Of a DNA stretch of 64,000 nucleotides, positions 8,746 to 18,186 are shown piece after piece. The stretch is from contig JBKBKN010000003.1 in assembly GCA_046294625.1 (NCBI GenBank), positions 1 through 64,000 on the forward strand, in the 5' to 3' direction. Origin of the DNA: JBKBKN01 sp046294625 (GTDB lineage Bacteria > Bacteroidota > Bacteroidia > M30B66). Positions within the stretch are counted from its first letter, which is position 1, and every line of letters begins with the position of its first letter. Under the pieces are notes generated by a model. It was not told the origin of the DNA and made no database searches. It saw only the letters and a program-made list of their open reading frames with translations. The translations under genes and the position numbers were made by a program.

Positions 8746-9288
8746 TTAAAAAGGAGATTTGAATTTACTAAAAACAATATTGTTTTTATCTTTTTCTGAC
8801 AATATGGGGTTATCAACTCCCCATGAAATAGCTAGTTCATCGTCATTCCACATGATACCTCCTTCAGAATCTTTCTGATAGTAGTTGCCACATTTATAAG
8901 CAAAGATAGTATTATCTTCAAGGGTTAGGAATCCATGTGCAAATCCTTCCGGAACGTAGAGCATCCATTTGTTGGTTTCATTTAACTCAACACAAAATGA
9001 TTGGCCATAGTGGGCTGAATTGCTGCGAATATCAACGACCACATCAAATACCGACCCACGTATGACTCTGATAAGCTTAGATTGTGCAAAAGGCGGTGCT
9101 TGAAAATGAAGCCCTCGTAATACTCCTTTCTGAGATAGAGACTGGTTTTCTTGAACAAAATCATCTTTGATTCCGGCATCATGAAATGCTTTTTTTGAAT
9201 AATTCTCGAAGAAGTAGCCGCGTTCATCTTCAAAAACTTTTGGCTTAATCAACAACAAGCCCGTAATATCTGTCAATTCCACGATCAT
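8746..9288 (-). CDS. rfbC: dTDP-4-dehydrorhamnose 3,5-epimerase
   Basis: The 180-residue cupin protein converts dTDP-4-keto-6-deoxyglucose to the rhamnose-configured intermediate in dTDP-L-rhamnose synthesis. RGLHFQ places the catalytic histidine at residue 61 next to Arg58, and Tyr131 (AYKCGNYY) sits where RmlC enzymes have the catalytic tyrosine. The YVPEGFAHGF motif near 111-120 is typical. Its ATG overlaps the stop of the Wzc-type kinase by 4 bp (ATGA), implying translational coupling. No rfbA, rfbB or rfbD is in the window, so the rest of the pathway must be elsewhere, or this is a related 3,5-epimerase with another nucleotide sugar. Confidence 0.9.
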   Translation of the reverse strand: MIVELTDITGLLLIKPKVFEDERGYFFENYSKKAFHDAGIKDDFVQENQSLSQKGVLRGLHFQAPPFAQSKLIRVIRGSVFDVVVDIRSNSAHYGQSFCVELNETNKWMLYVPEGFAHGFLTLEDNTIFAYKCGNYYQKDSEGGIMWNDDELAISWGVDNPILSEKDKNNIVFSKFKSPF

Positions 9289-11705
9289 GACTTGTTGATA
9301 AGACGTTTAAAGTATTCTACTAAATTAAAACGTTCTCTTCGTATGTCTTCGTCGTAATAGCCGAATCCATAGCCGTAACCGTAACCATAATCATAATCAT
9401 ATACACCACTGTAGCCATATCCCGAGCGCTTGATGTCCACATTGTTCATCACAATGGATAGATTCTTAATGTTATTATCCTGAATGAGCTTATTCACATT
9501 GGCCACAAAATTCCGCTTACTGTAATTTTCGCGGAACACGTACACAGGATAGTCTGCAAGTTTAAATATCTTAATTCCATCAGTAACCAAACCTACCGGA
9601 GGATTATCAACCACAATTAAATCATACTTCTGCTTAAGTTCTTCCAAAACATCAGACATTCTTTTACTCAAAATAAGTTCAGATGGATTGGGTGGCACCG
9701 GACCCGCGGTAATAAAATCTAAATTTTTTAAGCTGGAATTATAAATACAGTCATCTATTTTAGATCGACCAATGAGGATCGTGCTCATTCCTTTATCATT
9801 GCTCACACCAAAACCAACATGGATTTTAGGTTTGCGCATATCAAGGTCAATAATGATTACTTTCTTTTCTGAAAAGGCAATAATTCCGGCCAAATTCATT
9901 GCAACAAAGGTTTTACCTTCCCCTGAAATCGTTGAAGTAATCGCTAACACTTTAGATCCTGTTCCTGATGACAAAAACTCAAGATTACTTCGGATTGCCC
10001 TAAGAGACTCCGCAATTAAAGATTTTGGTTTTTTGTCCACAATCAATTGAGATACAGGAATTACATCACGATAGTTTGGGATAATTCCCAATACAGGTGC
10101 ATCGATATAACTTAATATTTCATTCAACGATGTAATTTCATTGTGGAATAAATATCGAAGCACGATGAGACCTAAACTTGCAAAGATCCATCCGATAAGT
10201 GCGCCTAAGGCAACCTTTCGTTTCTCCGGAAACAATGGAGAAGAAGGTATTTGCGCATATTCCAACACTGCATTCTCCGGTGTAATACCTGCTACAGCGA
10301 TGGTTAACTCCGACTTTATTTCTACCAGCTTATTGTAATACTTGGCATTGATTTCATTCAGCTTATTTAATTTAATAAACTCAAGCCTGTCATAACCGGT
10401 ATTATAAGAATCTATCTCCCGCTGATAATCAGAAATTCTTCGCTCTACGTCTTCCTTTTTACGCTGAAGATTTGATTTGTGAACCTTAATTGCTTCAAAA
10501 AGCAGTTGTTTTTGGATATTGAGCTGGAAATCGAGCTTGGCAATAGCGGTGTTGTTAATCGTTTTTGAATAAAGCGCTTCTTCTTTCCTTGTTAACAGCT
10601 CCTGAATGCTAGCAAGTTGCTTATCTATCATGGTGCCCGATGATAAACCGGCAACGAGTGAAATTAATTTGTAAACATCGATGTCTTTGTCTTCTCTGAG
10701 CGTTTGCTCCAGGTTCTCAAATAAATTGTAATCACTATCTATGGTCAGTTTTTCTTTCTCTAAATTAGTGATTCGTTGAGCAAAATCCGGCAAAGCATCA
10801 TATTCCAGAACGTTGTTACGTAATTTAAAACTCTGTACAGCTTTTTCACTATCATACAGTTTGTCGTACATGATATTCAACTGATCATCGACAAAAGAGA
10901 TGATATTGCGCGAGCTCTCTGCCTGCTTTTCTATATCATACATCTTAAATTCTTCAACAATGTTGTTGCAGACATCAGCCACTTTGTTGGGGTTTCTTTC
11001 CTTAAAAGTGATTTCAATTGTCCCGGCTGACTGGTTCTTTACTTTGATTTCGAGGTTGGGCGAAAACAAACGCACCAAATTTTCCTTTCTAATATTGACG
11101 AAAAAATAGATATACTCATTGGTGCCTTTTTGATCAGCCTTTATTCTTTCATAATTGGTTACACTAATCCTCACGGAATCAGCAAACTCGGTTTTTACCC
11201 AAGTGTTGGTGGGAAGCTTCTCAATTGTTTCTTTGTTGCTGATCGAATACTTAATTCGCAAATTTGACTCATCAATAAAATTGACGTAAAAAGGTAAATT
11301 GAAAATATTTTCCGTCGGCTTAAGAATCTCGACTCTGTAAGGATTAGACGTGTAAAGCTCCGTATTCAACACACTACCCTTGATGTAATAGAGGTTATCT
11401 AATTTAAGTTTGCTAAACACCTTATTGAGAAAAACCGGAGATCTTAACAATTCTATTCTGGCCGATAGATCATTCTTGATAAAGTCATTCTTAATTAAGA
11501 AATTGGATGTCTTATCACTTGCAGTGATTTGGATAGTAGAACTGGCTTGGTAAATTGGGTGAGTGTATCGCAGGTAAAGAAATGCTATAAAAGTGGCCAG
11601 AATGAAAAATAAAATAATCCAAGCGATATTCTTTCGCGTGACTCGAAGTAAAAGACGAAAATCGAAGTCACTATTTAGGTTGGATATTTTACGAGTCTGA
11701 CTCAT
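9285..11705 (-). CDS. Wzc-type polysaccharide co-polymerase / BY-kinase
   Basis: At 806 residues it has the fused layout of Wzc: N-terminal Wzz domain with a first membrane segment near residues 30-50, a long periplasmic coiled-coil/GNVR part, a second membrane segment near 500, then a cytoplasmic P-loop tyrosine kinase. Walker A is SGEGKTF near residue 593, Walker A' is VIIIDLDMRKPK and Walker B is LIVVDNPP. The C-tail holds ten tyrosines in under 30 residues (about 757-783), the autophosphorylation cluster of BY-kinases. Such proteins control chain length and export of capsule or exopolysaccharide together with the Wza channel, whose gene lies 7 bp upstream. Confidence 0.92.
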   Translation of the reverse strand: MSQTRKISNLNSDFDFRLLLRVTRKNIAWIILFFILATFIAFLYLRYTHPIYQASSTIQITASDKTSNFLIKNDFIKNDLSARIELLRSPVFLNKVFSKLKLDNLYYIKGSVLNTELYTSNPYRVEILKPTENIFNLPFYVNFIDESNLRIKYSISNKETIEKLPTNTWVKTEFADSVRISVTNYERIKADQKGTNEYIYFFVNIRKENLVRLFSPNLEIKVKNQSAGTIEITFKERNPNKVADVCNNIVEEFKMYDIEKQAESSRNIISFVDDQLNIMYDKLYDSEKAVQSFKLRNNVLEYDALPDFAQRITNLEKEKLTIDSDYNLFENLEQTLREDKDIDVYKLISLVAGLSSGTMIDKQLASIQELLTRKEEALYSKTINNTAIAKLDFQLNIQKQLLFEAIKVHKSNLQRKKEDVERRISDYQREIDSYNTGYDRLEFIKLNKLNEINAKYYNKLVEIKSELTIAVAGITPENAVLEYAQIPSSPLFPEKRKVALGALIGWIFASLGLIVLRYLFHNEITSLNEILSYIDAPVLGIIPNYRDVIPVSQLIVDKKPKSLIAESLRAIRSNLEFLSSGTGSKVLAITSTISGEGKTFVAMNLAGIIAFSEKKVIIIDLDMRKPKIHVGFGVSNDKGMSTILIGRSKIDDCIYNSSLKNLDFITAGPVPPNPSELILSKRMSDVLEELKQKYDLIVVDNPPVGLVTDGIKIFKLADYPVYVFRENYSKRNFVANVNKLIQDNNIKNLSIVMNNVDIKRSGYGYSGVYDYDYGYGYGYGFGYYDEDIRRERFNLVEYFKRLINKS

Positions 11706-11712
11706 TTGATGT

Positions 11713-12522
11713 CTAAAGTGAGTTATTTATGATTAAGAATGTGAAAAATAAAGTATTGATAACCATGAGGTATGGCATCGCTCTATTTAGAAAATTAAGT
11801 ACCAGTTCATTTCTTGTATCCACATAAATAATATCATTTGCTTGCAGCATAAAATCAGAATCTTTCAGATTATCTATTTTTGAAAGATCTACTCTGAATA
11901 TTTTCTGCGAAGCTAAACCATGATCTCTTATCACAATTACACGATCTGCTTTACCATTTGGTGGCACGCCACCTGCACTTGCCAAACCTTCCAACAAAGA
12001 TGTATTAGGATTGACTAAATTGAGTATTCGTGCACTCCCCCCCGTTCCGGTAAAAATAACGACTCGTCGGTTGTTGGCTGTAACGTTTACAAAAGGATCA
12101 ATGAAATATTTCCTAAAGTTCTCTTCCAGCAACAATTCCAATTCACGAACCGATAAATTGTTCACATGTATCCTGCCTAGCGTTGGTAACTTTATTGTTC
12201 CATCAAACTCTACAGTTACTAAATAATTGCTTCTATTACGCAAATTCATCATGTTAATACCCTGAACACTTCCTGTTATATCTCCACCGATATTTTCGAA
12301 TATCATGTTCCCGGAATTAGGAATCATCATTATGGATAAATTATCGTTGATGCCTATTCTATATTCCCGATTGCGATCCGCTTCTTTCATCTCATCGAAA
12401 TTGAAATTTCGCGGAACCTTAAACATGATTGCTCTATTGTTGCATCCACTGAAAACTACTGCACTAAGAATGACGAGAGCAAAAATAATTTTGAAATTTA
12501 TCCTAAGCTTAAATTCTAACAT
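11713..12522 (-). CDS. Wza-type polysaccharide export lipoprotein
   Basis: I start at the ATG at 12522 because it gives a clean lipoprotein signal: basic start, hydrophobic stretch and lipobox FSGC with Cys27. The frame can extend 15 codons further, but that would place the signal too far in. The body has a polysaccharide export/SLBB fold (YRIGINDNLSIMMIP, then a GTGG..RILNL segment and a LQANDIIYVD SLBB-like end). The C-terminus is a hydrophobic helix (about residues 245-268), matching the outer-membrane helix of Wza. It would form the outer-membrane channel working with the Wzc-type kinase. It overlaps the glycosyltransferase gene by 14 bp. Confidence 0.87.
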   Translation of the reverse strand: MLEFKLRINFKIIFALVILSAVVFSGCNNRAIMFKVPRNFNFDEMKEADRNREYRIGINDNLSIMMIPNSGNMIFENIGGDITGSVQGINMMNLRNRSNYLVTVEFDGTIKLPTLGRIHVNNLSVRELELLLEENFRKYFIDPFVNVTANNRRVVIFTGTGGSARILNLVNPNTSLLEGLASAGGVPPNGKADRVIVIRDHGLASQKIFRVDLSKIDNLKDSDFMLQANDIIYVDTRNELVLNFLNRAMPYLMVINTLFFTFLIINNSL

Positions 12523-13714
12523 CGTTTTCTTCAAGTAGTTTATAATACAATGATGTAAAATCATCAATCAAACGTGTGTAATGATATTTATTTTTCACAT
12601 GCGTCCAACCGTGTAAAGATAGTTCTTTTCGAAGTGTTTCATCTTCTATCAATCTGAGAAGTTGATCTGCAAACATGTCTGCATTCTCCTTTTCCCTGCA
12701 AAGTAATGCTGTTTTATTTTCAATAACTACATTTTCAATGCCTCCCACACAAGTAGTAACAATAGGTTTGTTTGCAGCTTGTGCTTCAATTAGACTGACC
12801 GGTGTTCCTTCATTTAGAGATGTTAATACTATAATGTCTAAACCTGCATTGGCAATATCAATGTCTTTAATCCATGAAGTAAATGTGAGCGGATTGATTT
12901 CATTAGAAATAGTTGCATCTACGAATGATAGCTGTAGGTCTCTTGCATAATTTTCAATACGCAAGCGATCTTCGCCGTCGCCAATAATAAAAAATCTGAC
13001 CTTTTTTTTGGTTTGGTCTAAAACACGTTTTACAATATCTAAAAATAATTTGTGATTTTTTATTGGAACCAAACGACCTATGATGCCTACAGCAATCTCA
13101 TCTTGAGCAAGTTGATATCTTTCTCGAAACTGAGTCCTCTTAGCTTCTTGATTTACAGTGAATCTGCTTAAGTCAAATCCAAGTGGAACAACTGTAATCT
13201 TTTCGGGACGACAGATTCGATGCACCAAACAAAGTTCTGATTTCTGTTTTTCACTTATCGCGATGATTGTTGAGCTTTTTCTTGCAAGATTACGCTCTAT
13301 GTTTTTATACATCACCGTTTTAATCTTGCCAAAATATGAATGAAAAACGTGACCGTGAAAGGTGTGCACAATCACTGGAACATTCATGGCTGAAGCTGCC
13401 AAACGGCCTATTGTTCCGGCCTTAGATGCATGGGTGTGAACAATATCAGGTTTAAAATCCTTAATTAACTTGGTTATTTTCTTGTAAGCTTCGAAATCGT
13501 TTTTTAAGTCAATTTCCCGCTTCATTTCGGGTATAACAATGGGGTCGAGACCGAGATTCTTCACTATAAACTCCGAGCTGTCTTCTGTTTCGTCCTTCTC
13601 ACCGCCTACCAAGACCGTTTCAAATTCTGAAGGCAAATACTTCGATAGATAGGCTGCATTGTAGGTTGGGCCACCTAAATTAAAACGATTGATGATTCTT
13701 AATATTCTTGGCAT
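12509..13714 (-). CDS. Glycosyltransferase family 4
   Basis: The protein starts MPRILRIINRFNLGGPTYNA, a typical GT-B N-terminus with the early GG loop. It has HTHASKAGTIGRLAA, the nucleotide-sugar region VGIIGRLVPIKNH, and the EX7E-type end LTSLNEGTPVSLIEAQAANKP. The ATG at 13714 was preferred to one at 13783 because the earlier one overlaps asnB and encodes a non-conserved leader. It transfers a sugar, from an unknown donor, to a growing lipid-linked oligosaccharide on the cytoplasmic face. It sits between asnB and wza in the leftward polysaccharide run, 31 bp after asnB. Confidence 0.88.
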   Translation of the reverse strand: MPRILRIINRFNLGGPTYNAAYLSKYLPSEFETVLVGGEKDETEDSSEFIVKNLGLDPIVIPEMKREIDLKNDFEAYKKITKLIKDFKPDIVHTHASKAGTIGRLAASAMNVPVIVHTFHGHVFHSYFGKIKTVMYKNIERNLARKSSTIIAISEKQKSELCLVHRICRPEKITVVPLGFDLSRFTVNQEAKRTQFRERYQLAQDEIAVGIIGRLVPIKNHKLFLDIVKRVLDQTKKKVRFFIIGDGEDRLRIENYARDLQLSFVDATISNEINPLTFTSWIKDIDIANAGLDIIVLTSLNEGTPVSLIEAQAANKPIVTTCVGGIENVVIENKTALLCREKENADMFADQLLRLIEDETLRKELSLHGWTHVKNKYHYTRLIDDFTSLYYKLLEENDVRI

Positions 13715-13745
13715 TTTGCAAAGCCCGAAAGCCGAGCAAAAATAA

Positions 13746-15626
13746 TCATTTATGCCACTTAATCCACCAGTGCTGAAAAACAATCAACGCCCAGAGTTTG
13801 GCCGCTACATCACCGGGATTGGACGAATGTAGTTGTTGATGCAACATTTTTCCGATATCTGGTTGGAAAATATTTTGCTCAATTAAAAATTCCTTTTTGA
13901 GATACGTATCAAAAACTCTGCTATGCAGCGAAGTGCGAAACCAATTCAACAAAGGGACTTCAAAGCCATGTTTGGGACGGTGGTATAATGATTCCGGCAA
14001 AATATGACGGAATGCATCCTGAACAATCAATTTGCGTCCCTGCCTGTTCACTTTGTAGTGCGATGGGAGACTGAATGCGAAGTTAACTACTTCATAATCA
14101 AGAAAAGGAACTCTGACTTCGAGGCTATTTGCCATGGACATCAAGTCCACTTTGGTGAGCATGTCATTGACCAAAACCAATCTCACATCTGCGCGCAGCA
14201 TGTCATTGATTCCCGCTTCACCATCAATCAGAGCAGTAAACTCTTGTTTGATAGCACTCAATTGCTCCTTATCGGCTGCTTGCTTAATTATTGAGTTTAG
14301 ATACGCTTCATTAGCATAGCCACACCATGCCCAATATCTATCAGCTGCTGTCATAGAAGCACCGCGCGTGAGCTTATGAAGCTGACGAAACAAGTTACCA
14401 GCTTTGGAATTTCTCGATTTCGGCAATAGGCTGAATATCGGCGAAGCAACTTTCATTAAGGGACGTAGATGAGCCAACTGACGAAGCTTGAATTCACCTA
14501 AATGTTTGTTATAGCCTCCAAATAATTCATCCGCCCCATCACCAGAAAGCGAAACAGTTACATGCTTTCGGGTTTCTTTACTTAAAATATACACTGCAAG
14601 GGCTGATGAATCTGCAAAAGGCTCATCTATGTAGTCGAGTACGTCATCCAAATGAGCATATAAATCATCGTTTCGAAGCTTGAAGACGGTGTGGTTGGTA
14701 TTATATTTTTTAGCTACTTCAAGAGCGTAGCTTGTTTCGTCAAACAGTGGCTCATCTGAATAGCCAATCGAAAAGGTATTTAGGCTATTGACCTGCATGG
14801 CTGCTAAAGCGGCAACCACAGAAGAATCAATACCACCGCTTAGAAAGGAACCAAGCGGAACATCAGAAATTAGTCTTCGTTTCACTGATGCATCCATCAA
14901 TGCATAAAGTTTCTTGCAAGCTTGGTCATAGCTGATTTCATGATTAATGTCTTGGGGAATGGTATAATAGTTATGACTACCAAGCTTCCTTGCCTTCAGC
15001 ATAAGATAGGTTCCCGGCTTCAGTTTTTTTACATCCCAGTAAATACTATGTTCGCCAGGGATATAATTTAAATGAAAATAATGCCTCAATATGTTTGCAT
15101 CAATCTCTTTTACAGGCTCATATGCTAATAGGGATTTCATTTCCGAAGCAAAAGCAAATTTATCTTCATCCTGAAAATAGAGCAGAGGTTTTATACCAAA
15201 ACGGTCGCGTGCGATGAACATACTTTCTTCCATAGCATCATAGATCGCAAAAGCGAAAAAACCATTGATCTTTTCAAGACATTTGGGTCCGTCTTGAATG
15301 TAAAGTTGCAATAATACTTCAGTATCACTGGCACTTCGAAATTTGTGCCCCTTCTCTATTAAGAGCTCTCGGTGTGTTTGATAATTGAAAAATTCCCCAT
15401 TAAAAACAATTGTGTATCGCCCCGTCTCGTCAGTAAATGGCTGAGCAGCTGCATTGGATGTATCAATGATAGAAAGTCTGGCATGACCAAGTGAAACGCG
15501 TCCTTTTTCAAAAACACCATTGCCATCAGGCCCACGCAATTTCAATTGCTCCACTGCTGCAAGAGTCATTGGAAAGCTTTCTTTTCCCTTCTCAGTAAAT
15601 GCAAATATTCCGGCTATTCCGCACAT
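13746..15626 (-). CDS. asnB: Asparagine synthetase (glutamine-hydrolysing)
   Basis: The start is fixed by chemistry: the class-II glutaminase nucleophile is the N-terminal cysteine, so the protein must begin MCGIAGIF at the ATG at 15626. Residues 2 to about 200 are the Ntn-hydrolase glutaminase (RGPDGNGVF, FNGEFFNY). The rest is the AMP-forming synthetase with the pyrophosphate loop SGGIDSS and SLSGDGADELFGGY. It makes asparagine from aspartate using glutamine nitrogen and ATP. Many Bacteroidota carry such asnB copies in exopolysaccharide loci, where the product may amidate sugars; that role is inference here. A terminator-like hairpin ends only 10 nt before the ATG. Confidence 0.93.
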   Translation of the reverse strand: MCGIAGIFAFTEKGKESFPMTLAAVEQLKLRGPDGNGVFEKGRVSLGHARLSIIDTSNAAAQPFTDETGRYTIVFNGEFFNYQTHRELLIEKGHKFRSASDTEVLLQLYIQDGPKCLEKINGFFAFAIYDAMEESMFIARDRFGIKPLLYFQDEDKFAFASEMKSLLAYEPVKEIDANILRHYFHLNYIPGEHSIYWDVKKLKPGTYLMLKARKLGSHNYYTIPQDINHEISYDQACKKLYALMDASVKRRLISDVPLGSFLSGGIDSSVVAALAAMQVNSLNTFSIGYSDEPLFDETSYALEVAKKYNTNHTVFKLRNDDLYAHLDDVLDYIDEPFADSSALAVYILSKETRKHVTVSLSGDGADELFGGYNKHLGEFKLRQLAHLRPLMKVASPIFSLLPKSRNSKAGNLFRQLHKLTRGASMTAADRYWAWCGYANEAYLNSIIKQAADKEQLSAIKQEFTALIDGEAGINDMLRADVRLVLVNDMLTKVDLMSMANSLEVRVPFLDYEVVNFAFSLPSHYKVNRQGRKLIVQDAFRHILPESLYHRPKHGFEVPLLNWFRTSLHSRVFDTYLKKEFLIEQNIFQPDIGKMLHQQLHSSNPGDVAAKLWALIVFQHWWIKWHK

Positions 15627-15636
15627 GATTTGATTC

Positions 15637-15665
15637 AAAAAAAATGCCGGTATCACCGGCATTTT
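15637..15665 (-). terminator. Intrinsic terminator of lpdA, abutting asnB
   Basis: AAAATGCCGGT and ACCGGCATTTT form a perfect 11-bp stem around a 3-nt loop, followed on the minus strand by a run of T. The hairpin lies just after the lpdA stop at 15679 and ends 10 nt before the asnB ATG. Confidence 0.85.
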
Positions 15666-15678
15666 CACTGCTTAATGA

Positions 15679-17067
15679 TTACAAATGTATTACTTCGCCA
15701 TAAGCTGCTGCTGTGGCTTCCATCATCGCTTCTGACATAGTAGGATGCGGATGTACAGCTTTGAGCACTTCATGACCAGTAGTTTCTAATTTACGAGCGA
15801 CCACCGCTTCAGCTATCATTTCGGTTACATTTAGCCCAATCATATGACAGCCGAGCATTTCGCCATACTTGGCATCATAAATTACTTTCACAAATCCATC
15901 TTTAGCTCCTGCAGCACTTGCTTTTCCTGAAGCTGAAAAAGGAAATTTACCTACTTTGATTTCATAGCCGGCTTCACGAGCAGCCTTTTCGGTCATGCCT
16001 ACACTAGCAATCTCCGGAATGGTGTAAGTGCAACCGGGAATATTCTGATAATTCAATGGCTCAGGATGATGTCCGGCAATTTTCTCTACACAAATGATTC
16101 CTTCGGCTGATGCAACATGAGCCAGTGCCTGACCTTTTACCGCATCGCCAATGGCGTATATTCCCTTTACATTGGTTTGATAAAAATCATCAACAGCCAC
16201 TTTTCCATTTTCTACTTTGATACCGAGTCCCTCAAGACCCAATCCCTCTATATTGGCAGCAACGCCAACAGCCGAAAGTATCACTTCTGCTTCGATGATT
16301 TCTTCACCTTTTTTGGTTTTCACCTTGACTTTACAAAGCGGACCGCTAGTATCCACCGATTCAACAGAAGCTTCAGTCATAACTGTTATTCCTGCTTTCT
16401 TAAATGAACGCTCGAGTTGTTTCGACACTTCTTCATCTTCTACCGGCACGATGTTTGGCATAAATTCTACCAAAGTTACTTTTGTGCCAATGGCATTGTA
16501 GATGTATGAAAATTCTGAACCGATAGCGCCTGAACCCACCACAACCATGCTTGAAGGTTTCTTCTCCAAGGTCATAGCTTCACGATAGCCTATGATTTTC
16601 TTTCCATCCTGCTTCAAGTTAGGCAGCTCTCTGGAGCGAGCTCCTGTTGCAATGATGATATGCTTTGCTTCATGAAGCGCTGACTTGCCATCGGCTCCCT
16701 TCACTTCCACTTTTTTGTCTTTAGTGATGCTACCGAATCCTTCCAACACATCGACTTTATTTTTCTTCAAAAGAAAGGTTACTCCTTTGCTCATTCCACC
16801 AGCCACATCGCGGCTGCGTTTAACCATAGCGGTGAAATCCACTTTAGGATTTTCTACCGAAATTCCATAATCAGCAGCATGATTAATGTATTCAAAAACC
16901 TGAGCACTTTTGATTAATGCTTTGGTTGGGATGCATCCCCAATTCAGACAAACCCCGCCAAGGCTTTCTTTCTCCACTACGGCTGTCTTTAATCCAAGTT
17001 GAGCAGCTCTGATTGCGGCTACATATCCGCCAGGTCCACTACCTATTACGATAACATCATATGCCAT
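15679..17067 (-). CDS. lpdA: Dihydrolipoamide dehydrogenase
   Basis: The 462-residue flavoprotein is the E3 subunit of pyruvate and 2-oxoglutarate dehydrogenase complexes, reoxidising dihydrolipoamide with NAD+. The N-terminal FAD motif is VIGSGPGGYVAA; the redox disulfide GGVCLNWGC has Cys40 and Cys45; a second nucleotide site is VVVGSGAIGSEF; and the C-terminal HPHPTMSE supplies the His-Glu active-site pair near residues 441-446. Length and motifs are complete. No E1 or E2 gene is adjacent, so it appears to be a stand-alone unit with its own terminator at 15637-15665 and a possible TATTTTCG promoter element at 17100-17093. Confidence 0.95.
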   Translation of the reverse strand: MAYDVIVIGSGPGGYVAAIRAAQLGLKTAVVEKESLGGVCLNWGCIPTKALIKSAQVFEYINHAADYGISVENPKVDFTAMVKRSRDVAGGMSKGVTFLLKKNKVDVLEGFGSITKDKKVEVKGADGKSALHEAKHIIIATGARSRELPNLKQDGKKIIGYREAMTLEKKPSSMVVVGSGAIGSEFSYIYNAIGTKVTLVEFMPNIVPVEDEEVSKQLERSFKKAGITVMTEASVESVDTSGPLCKVKVKTKKGEEIIEAEVILSAVGVAANIEGLGLEGLGIKVENGKVAVDDFYQTNVKGIYAIGDAVKGQALAHVASAEGIICVEKIAGHHPEPLNYQNIPGCTYTIPEIASVGMTEKAAREAGYEIKVGKFPFSASGKASAAGAKDGFVKVIYDAKYGEMLGCHMIGLNVTEMIAEAVVARKLETTGHEVLKAVHPHPTMSEAMMEATAAAYGEVIHL

Positions 17068-17092
17068 TTTATTTGTTTTTAAAATCCGGATG

Positions 17093-17119
17093 CGAAAATA
17101 TAAAATAAGCTGAAGCCAA
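17093..17119 (-). promoter_or_regulatory. Candidate lpdA promoter
   Basis: The minus strand reads TATTTTCG at 17100-17093, with TTG at 17119-17117, a spacer of only 16 nt. The predicted start of transcription is about 20 nt before the lpdA ATG. Confidence 0.35.
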
Positions 17120-17148
17120 GGATAATTGACACAAAGGATTAATTAAAT

Positions 17149-18186
17149 TTAAAATAACCCTGCCAATAATTCATCAATGTCGGATACTTGCGTATCCCAA
17201 CTGCACATAAATCGGTATTCGCTTTGCTGTGCGTTCCATTCATAAAAAAATCCTTTGCTGATTAATTTTTGATACACATCTTGCGGCAAAATGGCAAATA
17301 CCGCATTTGCCTGAACAGGTTGGGTAAGTATTACTCCATCTACCCTTTCGAGCTTTGAAGCTAAATATTGTGCCATTTGGTTTGAATGAGCAGCCAATTG
17401 AAGATATAAATCATCCTTAAACCAGGCTAAAAATTGGGCCGAAGTATATCTCATTTTAGATCCCAATTGCATGGCCTGTTTTCTGATATACTTTAAATTA
17501 TGCTGGATGGAAGAATTTAATACCACCACGGCTTCGCCTTGCAGCATACCATTCTTGGTACCTCCCAAGCTTAATATATCGACTCCACAATCGGTTGTAA
17601 ATACTTTAAAAGGAATTCCTAAAGAAGATGCTGCATTAGATAGTCTTGCTCCATCCATGTGAACCAACATCTCATTACGATGCGCAAAATCACAGATAGC
17701 ACCTATTTCTTCAGGAGTATAAACTGTTCCATATTCCGAACTTTGCGTAATGGAAATTACTTTGGGCTGCACATGATGCTCAAATCCTTTGGCATGAAGC
17801 AAAGGCTCTATCTGATCGATAGTAAGCTTACCCTGATTATGTGGCACAGTGATTAACTTGGCTTGAAGAAATTTTTCAGGTGCACCGCACTCATCCACAT
17901 AGATATGAGCCACATCGGTGCAAATTACCGCTTCGAAGCTTCTGATGCAAGCCTGCAAAGCAGTAACGTTTGCCCCTGTGCCGGAAAACACCGGATAAAC
18001 CTCCGCATTTTGTCCAAACAGGGCTTTAATCTGTATTTTTAATTTTTCGGTAAAAGGATCATCTCCATATGATATAACATGCCCATTGTTAGCGGATGTT
18101 ATCGCATTTAATATGTTAGAATGCACTCCCGAGCAATTGTCGGATGCGAAGAGACGTTTAATACTTTTATTTTCTTGCATAATCAA
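17149..18186 (-). CDS. Low-specificity L-threonine aldolase family protein
   Basis: This 345-residue fold-type I PLP enzyme has the family landmarks: SDNCSGVH near the N-terminus, SGTGANVTAL at 68-77 holding the cofactor phosphate, HMDGAR with Asp178 and Arg181, and the PLP lysine Lys211 in LGGTKNGM. It should cleave L-threonine or allo-threonine to glycine and acetaldehyde; related beta-eliminating lyases share the fold, so exact substrate is not certain. The N-terminus overlaps the GT2 gene by up to 20 bp (ATG at 18186, or at 18180), indicating cotranscription with it, although the functions have no obvious link. Confidence 0.87.
   Translation of the reverse strand: MIMQENKSIKRLFASDNCSGVHSNILNAITSANNGHVISYGDDPFTEKLKIQIKALFGQNAEVYPVFSGTGANVTALQACIRSFEAVICTDVAHIYVDECGAPEKFLQAKLITVPHNQGKLTIDQIEPLLHAKGFEHHVQPKVISITQSSEYGTVYTPEEIGAICDFAHRNEMLVHMDGARLSNAASSLGIPFKVFTTDCGVDILSLGGTKNGMLQGEAVVVLNSSIQHNLKYIRKQAMQLGSKMRYTSAQFLAWFKDDLYLQLAAHSNQMAQYLASKLERVDGVILTQPVQANAVFAILPQDVYQKLISKGFFYEWNAQQSEYRFMCSWDTQVSDIDELLAGLF

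Noticed and set aside
11713..12567. Longer start for the Wza-type lipoprotein at 12567
   Set aside because: It would put 15 extra residues before the signal peptide and deepen the overlap with the glycosyltransferase gene.
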